The position numbers were made by a program, and so were the translations under genes. Source: Haliclystus octoradiatus (taxonomy: Eukaryota > Cnidaria > Staurozoa > Stauromedusae > Haliclystidae). Taken from it: DNA of 64,000 nucleotides. The DNA lies in assembly GCA_916610825.1 (NCBI GenBank), contig OU744448.1:27302107-27366106 (forward strand), given 5' to 3'. This document shows positions 7,941 to 19,542 of the stretch, piece by piece. Position 1 is the stretch's first letter. Each line of letters starts with the position of its first letter. Under the pieces are notes generated by a model, which was not told where the DNA came from, ran no database searches, and saw only the letters and a list, made by a program, of their open reading frames with translations.

Positions 7941-10900
7941 GTGATAACAATAATGATGCTGCTGCTTATGATGACGATGATAATGATGATGTGGCTAATT
8001 TTGACCCGGAATTGGCTGCACGTGCTCTTTTCAAAAACATGACTATTGCTGATGATATTAGCACTCCTGTTGATGTTGAGCAAGTGAATACAAACCATGC
8101 TACTACGCAGTCCTCCAGCACTATGATTATTGACTTTTCTCAAGCCTTCATAAATCCAACAGCAAGTGAAGACCTAGAAATTGATATGCTTTACAAGTGT
8201 GAGGTATGTCACTTGCTTTTTGTGGACGAACAGCAGCATTTAAATCACGTGGGATGCCATGATGTTAAGCGACCACACATGTGTTCATGTTGTGGTAAGT
8301 GCTACGCCAAGAAAACTCAACTCGAATTGCATGTACGTCATTGTCGTGACATACTCGACCAGCATTTTGATGATACCAAAGTACAGCAGGGTGGGTCCGG
8401 AGTGAACGTTGAGAGCACTGATGATGGATCTACTTACAATGCCGATCTACCACCAACGGTGAAAAAATCTTCCCTAAACAAGACAGCCATTGTGTATACG
8501 AAAGATTTTGGTCCGAACAATGTCAGTAATTCTTTGTTTCACTTCAAACAGATGGTTTCGTTATTCTCCGACGTTATTGCCAGAGAATGCCGTGAGAGAT
8601 CTGCGATCAAGTTTTTCATTTCAACATCGGTCATTTTTCACAAGTCTGATGATGTGAACGAAGTGACTGATCCCCCAGTTGTATTCCGTTCGGAAGTTTT
8701 TCGCCTGCTCAGACTGGATAAGAAATTGGATTTCTTTCTTGATGTTTCTCATGATCAACTACTTAATAAAATTGAGCAGTACCAACAAAATGGCTCCTCT
8801 TGGGTTTTCAGCCATTTCGAGTCTCTCGACGTTGGCATAGTGTCCTACGAACCTTTGCGTGGATCGTCGTTTGTTAGCTTACCTGATGAATTGGCGGCAC
8901 GGAAAGCCACAGTCAACGTCAAGAATAATGACAACCGTTGTTTCATGTGGGCAGTTCTAGCAGCTCTATATCCCACCAAGATAAATCAAAATCGTACAGC
9001 AAGTTACAAGAGACATGCAAGAACTTTAAATTTTGGAGATTTAACCTTTCCAATAGAATTAAAAGACATTGATAAATTCGAAGAAATGAACTTGATATCT
9101 GTGCATGTCTTTGGTTATGAAGATAGAAAGATTGTCCCACTGAGGATTTCCCACAATCAACACACTTCTCGCCATGTGAATTTGCTGATGATTTCCGATG
9201 ACTACACTCCTATAGAAGACGAAGAAGTTGAAGGTGAACAACATGAACGTAGAAGATACATCGATAATTTCGACAATCAGATGGATATTGATGTGCAGAA
9301 CCGACAAAGAAGTCATTACGTCACAATTGATTCCCTGAGCAGGCTCCTAAGTAAACAGCATAACAAGCGGAAATCGAAAACACATTTCTGTCAATATTGC
9401 TTGCATGGATGTTGGTCAGCGGAAGTGTTGGAAAAACATATTGATCGATGTAAAAAGCACAATGCTCAACGCGTCCGATTACCCTTGAAAGGTGACATTA
9501 ATAAAAGAGACATAGTGCAGTTCACAAAGTTGGAAGCTCAGATGCGTCTTCCATTTGTGTTTTACGCTGATACGGAAAGTCTCCTCATCAAGACAACTGA
9601 CCAGAACGTCAGCAGTGGAGGTTCAACCAAAGTCGTTTCTCAACACGTGGCATGTGGATACGGACTTATCCTTAAATCGTCTTGTGAGGAATACACGGAG
9701 CAACCAGTGGTTTATAGGGGTCCAGATCCTATGACACATTTTCTAGATACCTTAGCTGAAAAGTTGGAAAAAATCAAAAATATTGTACGTAATCCAAAGA
9801 AAATGATCCCCTTAACACCGTATCAACAGAGGACGCATGATGCTGCACAGAACTGCTACATCTGTGGTAAATGTGGATTTTCGTTATCTAATAATAAGGA
9901 CGGGAGGCACAAGGTCATGGACCATGATCATATCACCGGACATTATCGTGGTGCAGCCCATTCTAATTGCAATTTGCAATACCGGCTTGATCAGGATCGC
10001 ATTAAGATCCCTGTCGTGTTTCATAATTTGAGGGGATATGATGCTCATCACATCATGGGTTCTGTGACTGAGCGTCATGGAAAAGTGATTGAGTGCATTC
10101 CCCTCGACATGGAAAAGTACATTACTTTTAAAATCGGTGGAGCCACTTTCCTGGACTCGATGCAGTTCATGCCATCGAGTCTCAGTTCTTTGGTGGACAA
10201 TTTGTCAATGGAACAGTTGAAGACGTTGCGTTGTTACCTGGAAAAAACAGACATGTCTGACGATTTTGTTAATGAGGCGATGAAGCTGATGAAGAGAAAG
10301 GGCGTGTATCCGTATGAATATATGGATAGTTGGGCACGATTCGATGAGTCTTCCCTACCACCAGCAGAATCGTTTTACAGCTGCATTACAGAAGAAGGCG
10401 TATCTGAACAGGATTACCAGCACGCTAAGAACGTCTTTGAATCGTTTAATATGAAAAACTTGGGAGAGTATCATGACTTTTATCTCCTGACGGATGTGGT
10501 GTTGTTGGCAGATGTGTTTGAGGCGTTCAGAGACACTTGTCTTCAGCATTACGGACTTGATCCGTGCCACTTTTACACTTCGCCCGGTATGGCTTGGTGT
10601 GCAGCTTTGAAGATGACAGGTGTCAAGTTGGAGCTCTTGTGTGACGTAGACAAGCATCTGTTCTTCGAAGAGGGCCTCCGGGGTGGTGTGGCAGTGATTT
10701 CACATCGTTATGCCAAAGCAAATAATCCCAGATGTCCTGAGTACAATTCCAAAGATCCTACATCTCATTTGGTTTACTGGGATGCAAAGTGAGTGTCATG
10801 TGTTGGCATCGTATCTGTTTTATTGTCTGGTCTGCATGAAAATAGATGTCTAATCGAGCGCTTTTATTCTTCTCTTTTCAGTAATTTGTACGGCTGGGCC

Positions 10901-12245
10901 ATGTCAGAGCCACTTCCAACTGGAAAATTTCGCTGGCTTTCTGAGTCGGAAATTTCCAGTTTGGATTTTGGCACCGTTTCTGATGACAGTGAAATCGGAT
11001 ACGTACTGGAATGTGATCTAGAATATCCTCCGTCTATTCATGATCAACATTCCGAGTACCCGTTGGCTCCAGAAAAGATGGTCATCACTCCCGACATGCG
11101 CTCCCCATGTCACAACTATGTACTCGATCAAGAGAATGGATCGTTCACAACTAGAACATCAAGTTCTACAAAGCTCGTTCCGAACCTCCGAAACAAAGAA
11201 AAGTACATTGTACATTATAGAAACTTGAAGTTTTACCTCGATCATGGTATGATACTTGGAAAAGTTCACCAGGTAACCATGTCATCATTTATTGAGAGAT
11301 TGAGCTTTACGTTGTGTACAATTACTTTCAATAACAGTCGTTTTCATTTACTTCCTATATCTTTAGGTATTGTCATTCTCACAGTCTGCTTGGTTGAAGG
11401 TGTTTATTTCATTTAATACAAGTAAACGCGCCCAAGCAAGTAACGAGTTTGAAAAAAACTTTTTCAAGCTTGCCAACAACAGTTGTTTTGGCAAAACGTG
11501 TGAGAATTTACGAAATAGAAGGACAGTAAATCTGGTAACAAATCCACAGAGTTTAAAAAAATTGGTGTGTAAGCCGACTTTCAAATCCTTTAGAATATTT
11601 CATCAGAATTTATGTGCCGTAGAGAGGGCTCAAGCCGAACTGTATTTGAACAGACCTCTTTATGTTGGATTTTGTATCCTTGACTTAAGTAAACTGCTTA
11701 TGTACACCTTTCATTACGATTACGTGAAGAGGAGATATCCTGGGCAGAGATCTAAACTGTTGTTTACAGACACCGATTCGCTAGCTTATACTATTGAAAC
11801 GGAAGATATTTATTCAGATATGGCAGAAGACCACACCCGTTTTGATTTTAGTGGCTATCCATCTGACCATCATTGCTATTCCACGGAGAATAAAAAGGTT
11901 ATTGGAAAATTTAAAGATGAACTTGGTGGAAAGCCTATGTTTGAATTCGTCGGGCTTAGGGCCAAGCTTTATGCTTTCAACTTTGAGGGGAAAGAGGTGA
12001 AAAAAGCTAAAGGTGTAAAGAAGACCACTATTCAAAAGCATCTGTCTTTTGAGGACTACAAAAGATGTCTCTTCGATTCAATTATTGTTATTCGTAGTAT
12101 GACCCAGATCAGGTCTAAAAATCATAAACTACAAACTGTTACCATGACAAAGAAAGCCCTCGCGTCGTCCGATGATAAGCGGTACTTGCTGGCAGACGGA
12201 GTAACGTCACTGCCATACGGACACAAAGACATTTCTATAGAATAG
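7293..12245 (+). CDS. Polinton protein-primed family B DNA polymerase with N-terminal C2H2 zinc fingers
   Basis: The replicative polymerase of the element, expected to start synthesis from a terminal protein. The N-terminal part has C2H2-like fingers (for example YRCQSCQKRF with HIMEVH, FKCPTCLVDF, HMCSCCGKCY) and a long Asp run coded by a GAT repeat. The exonuclease domain shows YADTES and HNLRGYDAHH. Polymerase motifs follow: NLYGWAM (motif A), NNSCFGKTCENLRNR (motif B) and DTDSLAY (motif C). The coding lies in consecutive blocks over this span rather than one frame. The short intervening stretches have intron-like borders, but I leave open whether they are introns or breaks. It is the only plus-strand gene of the element. 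Confidence 0.9.
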
Positions 12246-12423
12246 CGTAATTATATGATCTAGAATGATCTAGAATTGATTTGTAAATACATAAAGAAAC
12301 ATTTCCAGATATAACTCATTAATCCCTTTGTTAGTATATTTCTCTTTTACTTGAAAAAATACAATTTATTATTACATTATATCATGATTATTTTTTTTTT
12401 GTAAAACTATATTGGATTCCCAT

Positions 12424-13269
12424 CTATTCTATCTTTACTGTTGTTGAATCTTTCTTCTCGGGTTGTTCTTCTTCCACATTAATCTCATCTGACTTTGCCA
12501 TGCTCCTCTTGACAGCGTCAACCCACTCGGGATCACGAAGTAGATCGACTTTATGCAAGTAGAGTCGTTTGGTATTTATTGCCATAGTTTCATTCTTGCT
12601 TAGAAATGAAAACAGTTTTGCGTTGGCGAGTTCCTCGTCGACACGATTGATCAAGTCGTAGAACGTGGTGTCTATCTGGGCTTCAAAGTCAGCCATCAGA
12701 CATAGATCATGATCCTTCTGGGATGGGCAGTCGTTCTGACAACCATAGCACAAATCTTTCACGACGTCTGGAAAAATCTTCAACATCAGCTCTGCGTAGA
12801 CAGTGGCCATTTCTAATCTATGTCTCGATTGCCATGATGTAAGTTCCAATTCATCCACTGTTAGATGTGTCACTGGCACTTTTTCATCTTTGTCTTCCTG
12901 CATCTCCATCTGTATACTCGTATCACCCATCCTATCTACTTCGACTTTCTGTAATTGTTTACTGTAAGTCTGAAAAGATCTCTTGATAGAGTTTAGTGCT
13001 CTGATAATGTCAGGGATGCTTGAAGCGTGTAATAGAATTGATCCCATTTCAGTACCATTGTTGTTACTTTGTTGCATCAAGGCATATAATCCTTTAGTTC
13101 TATTCTGTTCATCTACATGAGCCGTTACATCCACATTTGTGTAAGAGGATTTTGTGCTTCTCCATGATTTTAGCATTTTCTTAAATAGGCGCGTATCTTT
13201 CTTTCTTCTAAGTGTGTCTCTTGCCCTATCCTGGCTTGCATGAATCCATTCTGGAACAGCTGAAGCCAT
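12424..13269 (-). CDS. Polinton gene of unknown function with Cys cluster
   Basis: A 281-residue protein. The N-terminus is basic (RARDTLRRKKDTRLFKKML), the middle is helical, and residues about 175-195 hold a cysteine cluster (LCYGCQNDCPSQKDHDLC) that could bind metal. The C-terminus is acidic. No signal peptide or membrane segment. A TATA box lies about 70 bases upstream on the same strand, so it likely has its own promoter, separate from the virion cluster. I do not recognise a family. Its place outside the polymerase suggests an accessory or early gene. Confidence 0.7.
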   Translation of the reverse strand: MASAVPEWIHASQDRARDTLRRKKDTRLFKKMLKSWRSTKSSYTNVDVTAHVDEQNRTKGLYALMQQSNNNGTEMGSILLHASSIPDIIRALNSIKRSFQTYSKQLQKVEVDRMGDTSIQMEMQEDKDEKVPVTHLTVDELELTSWQSRHRLEMATVYAELMLKIFPDVVKDLCYGCQNDCPSQKDHDLCLMADFEAQIDTTFYDLINRVDEELANAKLFSFLSKNETMAINTKRLYLHKVDLLRDPEWVDAVKRSMAKSDEINVEEEQPEKKDSTTVKIE

Positions 13270-13334
13270 GGTCGTAGTTTGAGTCCTGTCTACTGTAACT
13301 GTGCTTGTAAAGCTATAGCTGCTGGATTGTATTC

Positions 13335-13344
13335 TATTTATACT
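13335..13344 (-). promoter_or_regulatory. TATA box for the 281-residue Polinton gene
   Basis: On the minus strand the sequence reads gagtataaataga, a near-consensus TATA box about 70 bases before the start codon at 13269. Confidence 0.6.
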
Positions 13345-13472
13345 CAGAATAACACCCGAATGAGGTTGAATATATGCTAGAACATGCTCAACACTACTTT
13401 ATGAAGCTGTGATATGGGTATCCTGTATATATTTAGACATGACCTCATCTGTCTAATTTATTCTATTCTCAG

Positions 13473-13735
13473 TACAAGATCACGTAATATATTTTTGTAC
13501 TTCCTGTACCCACATTCCTTCGTCGTATGATGCCTATTTTTAGACTAGAATCACATGATATTCATCTACTTCCTGTACCCACATTCCTTCGTCGTATGAT
13601 GCCTATTTTTAGACTAGAATCACATGATATTCATCTACTTCCTGTACCCACATTCTTTCGTCGTATGATGCCTATTTTTAGAATGAAGATCACGTGATGT
13701 CTACGTGTTTCCTGTACCCATATTCCTTTGATCGT
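13473..13735. repeat. Four tandem copies of a ~69-bp unit at the Polinton right side
   Basis: The segment ttcctgtacccacattcctt starts at 13501, 13570, 13639 and (diverged) 13709, giving a period of 69-70 bases. Each unit also carries a tcacgtga or tcacatga-like core. Subterminal repeats are common near Polinton ends. The repeat marks the likely right border zone of the element. Confidence 0.85.
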
Positions 13736-13740
13736 GCGAG

Positions 13741-15000
13741 CCCCTGTTTTATACTACTATAAGCACTGTCTCAGGAAAATAAAAGTAAATGGCTATGTAA
13801 CTACTGGATTGATTCGTGTTTTGATCGATCGTCAACAGAAGACAAGGAAGAACAACAACTTCAAGCTTTCTTTAGTTTATAGACTTTTTTTATCCAGCAT
13901 TGTCAAACATTTGCAACACAACTAAATCACAATGTAAACAGCTATATTGTCCATCGTTTAAATATACGGTATATTTATTTCTGGAAAGAATAATTATTTC
14001 CCACGTGAGTGCTCATACTCTGCATTATTTGGATTCAATTGATTGGCATGGTTGTCTGCAGCAGCTGCATCTCCTTGAAATCCCTACAATAAATCAGCAG
14101 AGAGAATCCAATGAAACTACTTGCATAATTATCTTTTAGAAAACACACAAGTGACACAACATCTAATTAGTCAAACGAATTTTGCAATCAGATTTTATTT
14201 TAACATTGCAAATAAATTAAGTTTAAAATACAACAATACCTATATGCCCTTATATACGGAAAAGCAATTGCCTTATTGTTGTTTCCAATTTACGAATGTG
14301 TTATTATTAGGCTGAAGCTGTCTTGGTGTTACGTCTGTGCATTCGATTTTGTGCGAATATATGATCATAAATAAAAGTCCCCCAAATAGAAATATGTTAA
14401 GACAAAACTATAGTCTATACGTAAATAGTAATGATCAATAATAAGTTCAGATAAACCAAATCACGATAGCAATTGTATAATAAACAGTAATAATATATTG
14501 TGATAATAAATATAGGAGCGAGATCAACTCCTTTAAACATATAATTTAGATCTCATCGTTATTTCCGATTAACATTCTCTATATCAAATCATAGAGGATT
14601 GGGTATTAATCTTCTAAATCAATCATTGACAAATTTTGTCATAACAAATGTTTTCAGAGATTTTTAAATGCTCATTTCGTTTCTACATTTTTCAAGATTG
14701 TAAACCACATGGAATTTCGTCCAACATAAAAAGCCGCAAAGCAATTAGGTTGCAGTGTAGCTATAAAGTGCGTCTCTATAAACTATGTCTCTATAAAGTG
14801 CGTTTCCTTTCGCTGCGAAATGAGAAGAATTTAAATCTAAAACCTTATCCTATGTTAAAAGTTGTCAAGTCCATAGCTCAGCTGAATTATAACAACCATC
14901 CCAAATTCCCAATAATATATATTGCTCTGGTATATACACACAGTTTAAATGAGATATAAAAAGATTCTAAAAAGATACTACTTGCGATACGCATTGCCCA
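13741..15000. other. AT-rich stretch without recognisable gene
   Basis: Only short chance reading frames are seen, with no domain, splice-consistent exon chain or clear repeat. The start may still contain the outer end of the Polinton. Confidence 0.5.
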
Positions 15001-15128
15001 CTACTTCGGTAGTTTGAGCACTCTGGTATGGCACAGATGTTTTTTTCATGTGATGAATTTTTTCACCACATTGATAACTCATCTTGACTTAGGTTATATA
15101 CTGAAGTCAGTTCCTTGTTCGCTCACTG

Positions 15129-15178
15129 AGCAGTACTGATGAAGGCTAATGGCCAGAAACATGTACTTGTCTGTTGCT
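15129..15178 (+). ncRNA. Hammerhead ribozyme motif, type I, very short stem III
   Basis: All core boxes are intact and in order. Stem I is 15129-15135 paired with 15172-15178 (7 pairs, two of them G-U). The CTGATGA box is 15136-15142. Stem II (GGCT/GGCC, loop AAT) is followed by GAAA at 15156-15159. Stem III is only three pairs with a six-base loop. The cleavage triplet GTC ends at 15171. This minimal stem III layout is known from Penelope-like retroelements. No protein-coding part of such an element lies nearby, so this is likely a stranded terminal piece. Confidence 0.7.
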
Positions 15179-15970
15179 ATAAAAGATTATCGTTACTTAC
15201 AGAAGTATGACCTTGATATTTGTCGTTGTTGGGGTTGCATTGGTTTGCATGGTTGTCATTTCCTGCTTTATCCATGATAAAACTGTGTAAAGTAAATAAA
15301 ATTGAAACGCTAACAATGATTATATTATGCTATTACTATAAAAATATTATTAAGAAATATCGAAACTTAATATTGGCAATTTAGTCATGTAATGCTCAAT
15401 GATATAGTGAATAGCAGAGCGTAAATACAATATGCTACATATAGATATTCGACACACGAATCTTAACTTTTGCGCAGACATATATTCGACAATAATGTTT
15501 ATCAATGTATATAATATCTCTATCTCTACTTCTCTACTACTATATAAAAATGACCTTCAAAGCTTTGTACGCGCTAATCTCAAAAACCATGCGAAGAAAT
15601 CCTGAACATCATACATCATTCGAAAGCTCTCTTTCGTGGTCTGAACATAGGCTATATATGTAATTTTGAAAAATCAACCGAATTCGGAGTAAAATTGAAA
15701 GATCAAGTTTTCCGTAAAAGATCACGGCCGCCGCCATCTAGAGCAAAGCCGTGCAGGCAATGATGAACAGTGAATATGATCAAGTGTAAATTGATGACGA
15801 AAACTACTTTCTATTTGTGTGATTATTTTTGTTTAACTATCTGTCAGTTAAATTGTACTTTTCCAGACGTAGCTCTCAGCTGAAAATCATTTAATAGAAA
15901 TTTTACTGCAGAGAGAGTGCTGTGTTTATGAAATTCAAAAAAATCTATGAATTTTAAACACTATTTGGTT
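15179..15970. other. Non-coding stretch, repeat-like but unassigned
   Basis: No reading frame of note. The part from about 15540 to 15760 (tgaccttcaaagctttgtac onward) is less AT-rich and looks like a degraded mobile-element end, but I cannot name it. Confidence 0.35.
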
Positions 15971-15977
15971 CCAACCG

Positions 15978-17011
15978 TTTAAAGAGTTTCGAATGACCAG
16001 CAGCCTTTGCTTTGTTTTGTTGTCTTGATTACAAGAAACGAGGCTAATTCTCTGGAAAGTGACGTCAGCGCCCACGTCAGAGGATTGTCCTCGTGGCTGT
16101 TGCTACGGAAAGACACGACAGAAAGCTCGAGAAAATAGTCTGGTTTATCAATTTCAGTTTTGGATAAATCTCAATTCTTACTTGTCGAAACGCAAAGTCT
16201 ATGGCTATAGATAGCCAACAAATGTATACGGCTCAAATATAAATAGCAGAATGGGAGTGACAGTCCGATAATATCTGTCTGAGAAGTTTGACGCAAATCA
16301 AAACAACTTGTACTTTCAAAAAATGTACTTTCAAATCAACACTAAATAAATTCTTATGATTCTAAATTTTACAATTTACGTGCATAAATACTGCAGGTAA
16401 ACAATGCAATATAAAACATACATAGGTATGTAACTAACTATTTTTAGACGAAGCCTACGTGTTTACAAACATAATTTGGAGTCAATGATCAAACAAAGTA
16501 TCCGTATTAAAAATCGAATTCACCTGGTGTTATAATTAATTTCATTTTGTTTCGGCGATAAATTTCGATTTTGAATGCTAACAAATCTCTTCCCGTTCTT
16601 TCAATCCCTAATATTCTTGTATCAAGTAAGCACCAACAAGGAATTCTGAATCAGTCGAGTTCAGTTGTAGCTTTCAATGTTTCAACTCTTTCTACCTTCC
16701 TCAATTCGTATGACGCTAGTAGCAAGTGAATTGATTTTCGTGGTACACATTTATTCAAACGTCGAAAGCCCTTACGACGTCCACCTCTATTGCTCTTACA
16801 ACTTTCCAAAAATTCCAAACCAGTTCGTTGATAAACAACTTAGCAGAATGCTTCAATGTTCGTTTTACGAAATGTTTTTGCAAAATCGCGTGTGTGTGCA
16901 AAGGAGACACAAAGACGGGCCGTGTATCATGAAAACGAGTGATTGAAATCTGGGTCCAGATTTCAAAGACATAAATATGCAAAGGCTGCTGGTCATTTTA
17001 TGGTCTTTAAA
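15978..17011 (+). mobile_element. Non-autonomous DNA transposon with inverted ends, copy 1
   Basis: The ends are inverted versions of each other: left tttaaagag...atgaccagcagcctttg, right caaaggctgctggtcatt...tctttaaa. A second copy of about 1 kb, in the opposite orientation, lies at 40773-41770 and shares the interior (for example the stretch around ttacaagaaacgagg and the CTTACGACGTCCACCTC block). No protein is coded. The superfamily is unclear; TTAA/TTTAAA at both borders may be target-site or terminus. Confidence 0.8.
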
Positions 17012-17506
17012 TTGTAAAAACATCCCCAGACATCCGCCGTATCAAATTATCTATCAAAAGTATTTAGTAACAGTGACAAGGAAAATCATGATGAAATGTA
17101 AACATGAATAAATCTCAAATCTCTAAAGGCTCCTGGTCCCAAGGATAAATTCAACATTTATTCAAAAAAATTCAAGTCAACTATATCAGACAAATGCAAC
17201 GATGGCGTGGCGTGGACCGTGGTAGGATTTAGTAGTAAACCACAGTCCACGCAATAGTATTATATTAGGGTTAGTCCGACAATGTTTCTGTATAATTGTG
17301 CTTTGACATTCATCAGCCAGCTTTTAAATTAAAAGCCTATTCAAAAAGTCATAACCGAAATAAAACCAGACCAACCAAATGTTTCCTTTCCACTGCTATC
17401 ACACGGGGATATAATTATGAAGATGAATGTAATTTGTGTATTATTGCTTCATCTAGCTATCCAATGAAGAAATTTATTTCGATAAAACAGTATTAAACCT
17501 AATCTT

Positions 17507-18300
17507 TTGATAAAACGGTATTGACGTATTTTTTTATATAGTTCATATTGAATTAGATATCTACAGTATAGATTTATTAATATCAGACTGCAGTTGGAAC
17601 ATTTGAAAATCGTTTGGCAAAATCTTACTTTAATTAATGCTTTAAAATCATGAAATATTATCAGTATGTATAGCCTAGTACTGGTATGGAAGGAATAGGA
17701 CATTATAATTAACACACTTTCATTAGCTTTTAATAATTACGTCTCAATTTCTTTATACGACATTTTATAAATTTTTTATGGCGATAAATAAATCTTTTTG
17801 AATAAAACGGTATCGAAATATTTTATCTTTCACATTGTTAGAGATACCTGCAGTAAAGATTATTAATATCAAACTGCAACTGGAAGACTTGAGAATATTT
17901 GGCAGAATTTTACTTTAATTAATATTTCCGAATCATGAAATATTATTAATATAAGCATGACTGGTATGGAAGGATTATGACATTTTAATTAACTCACTTT
18001 CATAGCTTTTAATAATTACGTTTCAATTTTCTTAATATGGCATTTCATGTATGACGTATTTTCTATATGGTTCATATTGAGCTAGATATCTGTAGTAGAT
18101 TATTAATATCAAACGGCAACTGGAAGTCTTGAGAATATTTGGCAAAATCTTACTTTAATTCATGTCATTCATACTTTCATTTTCAAACCATGAACTATAC
18201 TACTATGCTGGTATGGGCGGATTTCTTTTAAACTGGGAAATGCTATTATAGTATACAGTACTGCAATACAGGGGGATTATGACATTTTAGTTTTAAGCGT
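17507..18300 (+). repeat. Three imperfect tandem copies of a ~250-280-bp AT-rich unit
   Basis: Units start near 17507, 17788 and 18050. Each contains a series of shared landmarks in the same order: a gttcatattga/gagatacctgcag-like block, attattaatatca, ttggca(a/g)aat(c/t)ttacttt, and ctggtatgg followed by a gaca-ttt tract. No coding capacity. Confidence 0.7.
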
Positions 18301-19340
18301 ATATACATACATTTTAGTATATGCTATACATACATTTAAGTCTTCAAAGCTTCTTTGACTTTAATAAACATTACTCATTTTGGTAACTGCATGGATTTGA
18401 AACATGATAGCTAAACCTTTAAAGTTGTGCTCAATGTTGTTACTACTTATATATGGAAATGGTCAAATAGTGTAACTGAAATCCGTACCATGTTTAGTTT
18501 AAAAAAGTACTTTTCAGCATGATATGAACTAACTGAAATTGAATAACGCTTAAATTGTAAGAGTCAATTTTTATTATAAAAAGTTTCAAATGCAATAATA
18601 TACGTTCCGTAAAAATCCATTATGATTAAATCCGTCAACTATCGTCGCAAGAAGTTTTTACTGACAAACAATACTTGATATACACGGAAAATTGAGGAAG
18701 CAAACAAAGAAATGCCAAGCTAAGCTAAGATAGAAGGGTTTGAAATCTATTCTTTCGTGAATGAATTCAGTCTGCGACAAACGAAGGCTAATTCTGAGTG
18801 TGACTACTAATTAGGCTAAAAACTTTGCTAAAAACCCCGGCTAAAAACGGCCTATAAAAGAGCGTACAGTATTCGTTGATTAATGATGATGACGCTGAAC
18901 AGAGAAAAAATGTTTTGGCGCGTGCTATTTTGACTGAGTAATTTCCTTTACTCGAAAATGAGTTATATGTCTGGCTAGAAGCAAACTCTAGAAATGATTT
19001 GTACTGTAATTAAATTACCTTATCTTTTCCCTTTCAAGATATGCTTTCTTCAGATGCTGTTGAATTTGAAAATGTGTTGCACGTACTACTCTTGCGGCAA
19101 AACGAAAACGGAATGGTATGGAATGAGTACCTGCCTGAGACGTGGACGAATGATAGTGACGGAACAATAGAACACCAGACATTCCAAGAAATTATCATTT
19201 ATTTTGATTTTGATTGGTAGAACATGGATTTAAATAAAAATGAGTGACACATCGGCAGGTGTGCTTCCTGTAGAGTCGAACGTTCTGGAAGAAAAATAAA
19301 TTTGGAAAGTGCACGCGCACCGGTGTGTAAGGCTAGGGTT
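18301..19340. other. Non-coding AT-rich stretch
   Basis: No gene, RNA or clear repeat seen. Short reading frames only. Confidence 0.4.
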
Positions 19341-19384
19341 GGACGCACCGAACTCAATTGATTCATTCATTCGAATTAAATCTC

Positions 19385-19537
19385 ATGATAGCGCGCTTCG
19401 TATAACATCATTCGGTTCATCAACATTCCTCAAAAAACATTAAGTGCGTCAAGCTAGCTCCGCACGTCAAGCCTTGACGTGCGGAGCTCTTCTCCATGAA
19501 TTAAATTCATCGCCGCGTTATACGAGCGAGCTATCAT
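19385..19537. repeat. Imperfect palindrome with perfect 16-bp core arms
   Basis: The core at 19456-19488 has two perfect 16-base arms (agctccgcacgtcaag and its complement) around one base. Outer arms (atgatagcgcgcttcgtata near 19385 and its near-complement ending near 19537) extend it. It abuts the large palindrome that starts at 19543. Confidence 0.75.
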
Positions 19538-19542
19538 CGCAC

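Larger units (their letters stand above)
1..13740. mobile_element. Polinton/Maverick DNA transposon (left end probably outside window)
   Basis: The block carries the Polinton hallmark set: protein-primed family B DNA polymerase, retroviral-type integrase, packaging ATPase, adenovirus-type cysteine protease, and major and minor capsid proteins. Eight or nine minus-strand genes are packed with overlaps of a few bases or short gaps, the polymerase faces the other way, and one more minus-strand gene lies beyond it. Tandem repeats sit near both ends (about 1-330 and 13473-13735). I could not match the left end to the right end as an inverted repeat, so the left border probably lies outside the window and the right border is approximate. 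The structural genes are long and open and the element looks nearly whole, which suggests a young insertion. The family replicates with its own polymerase and integrates with its integrase; the capsid genes suggest that it can or once could form virions. Confidence 0.93.
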
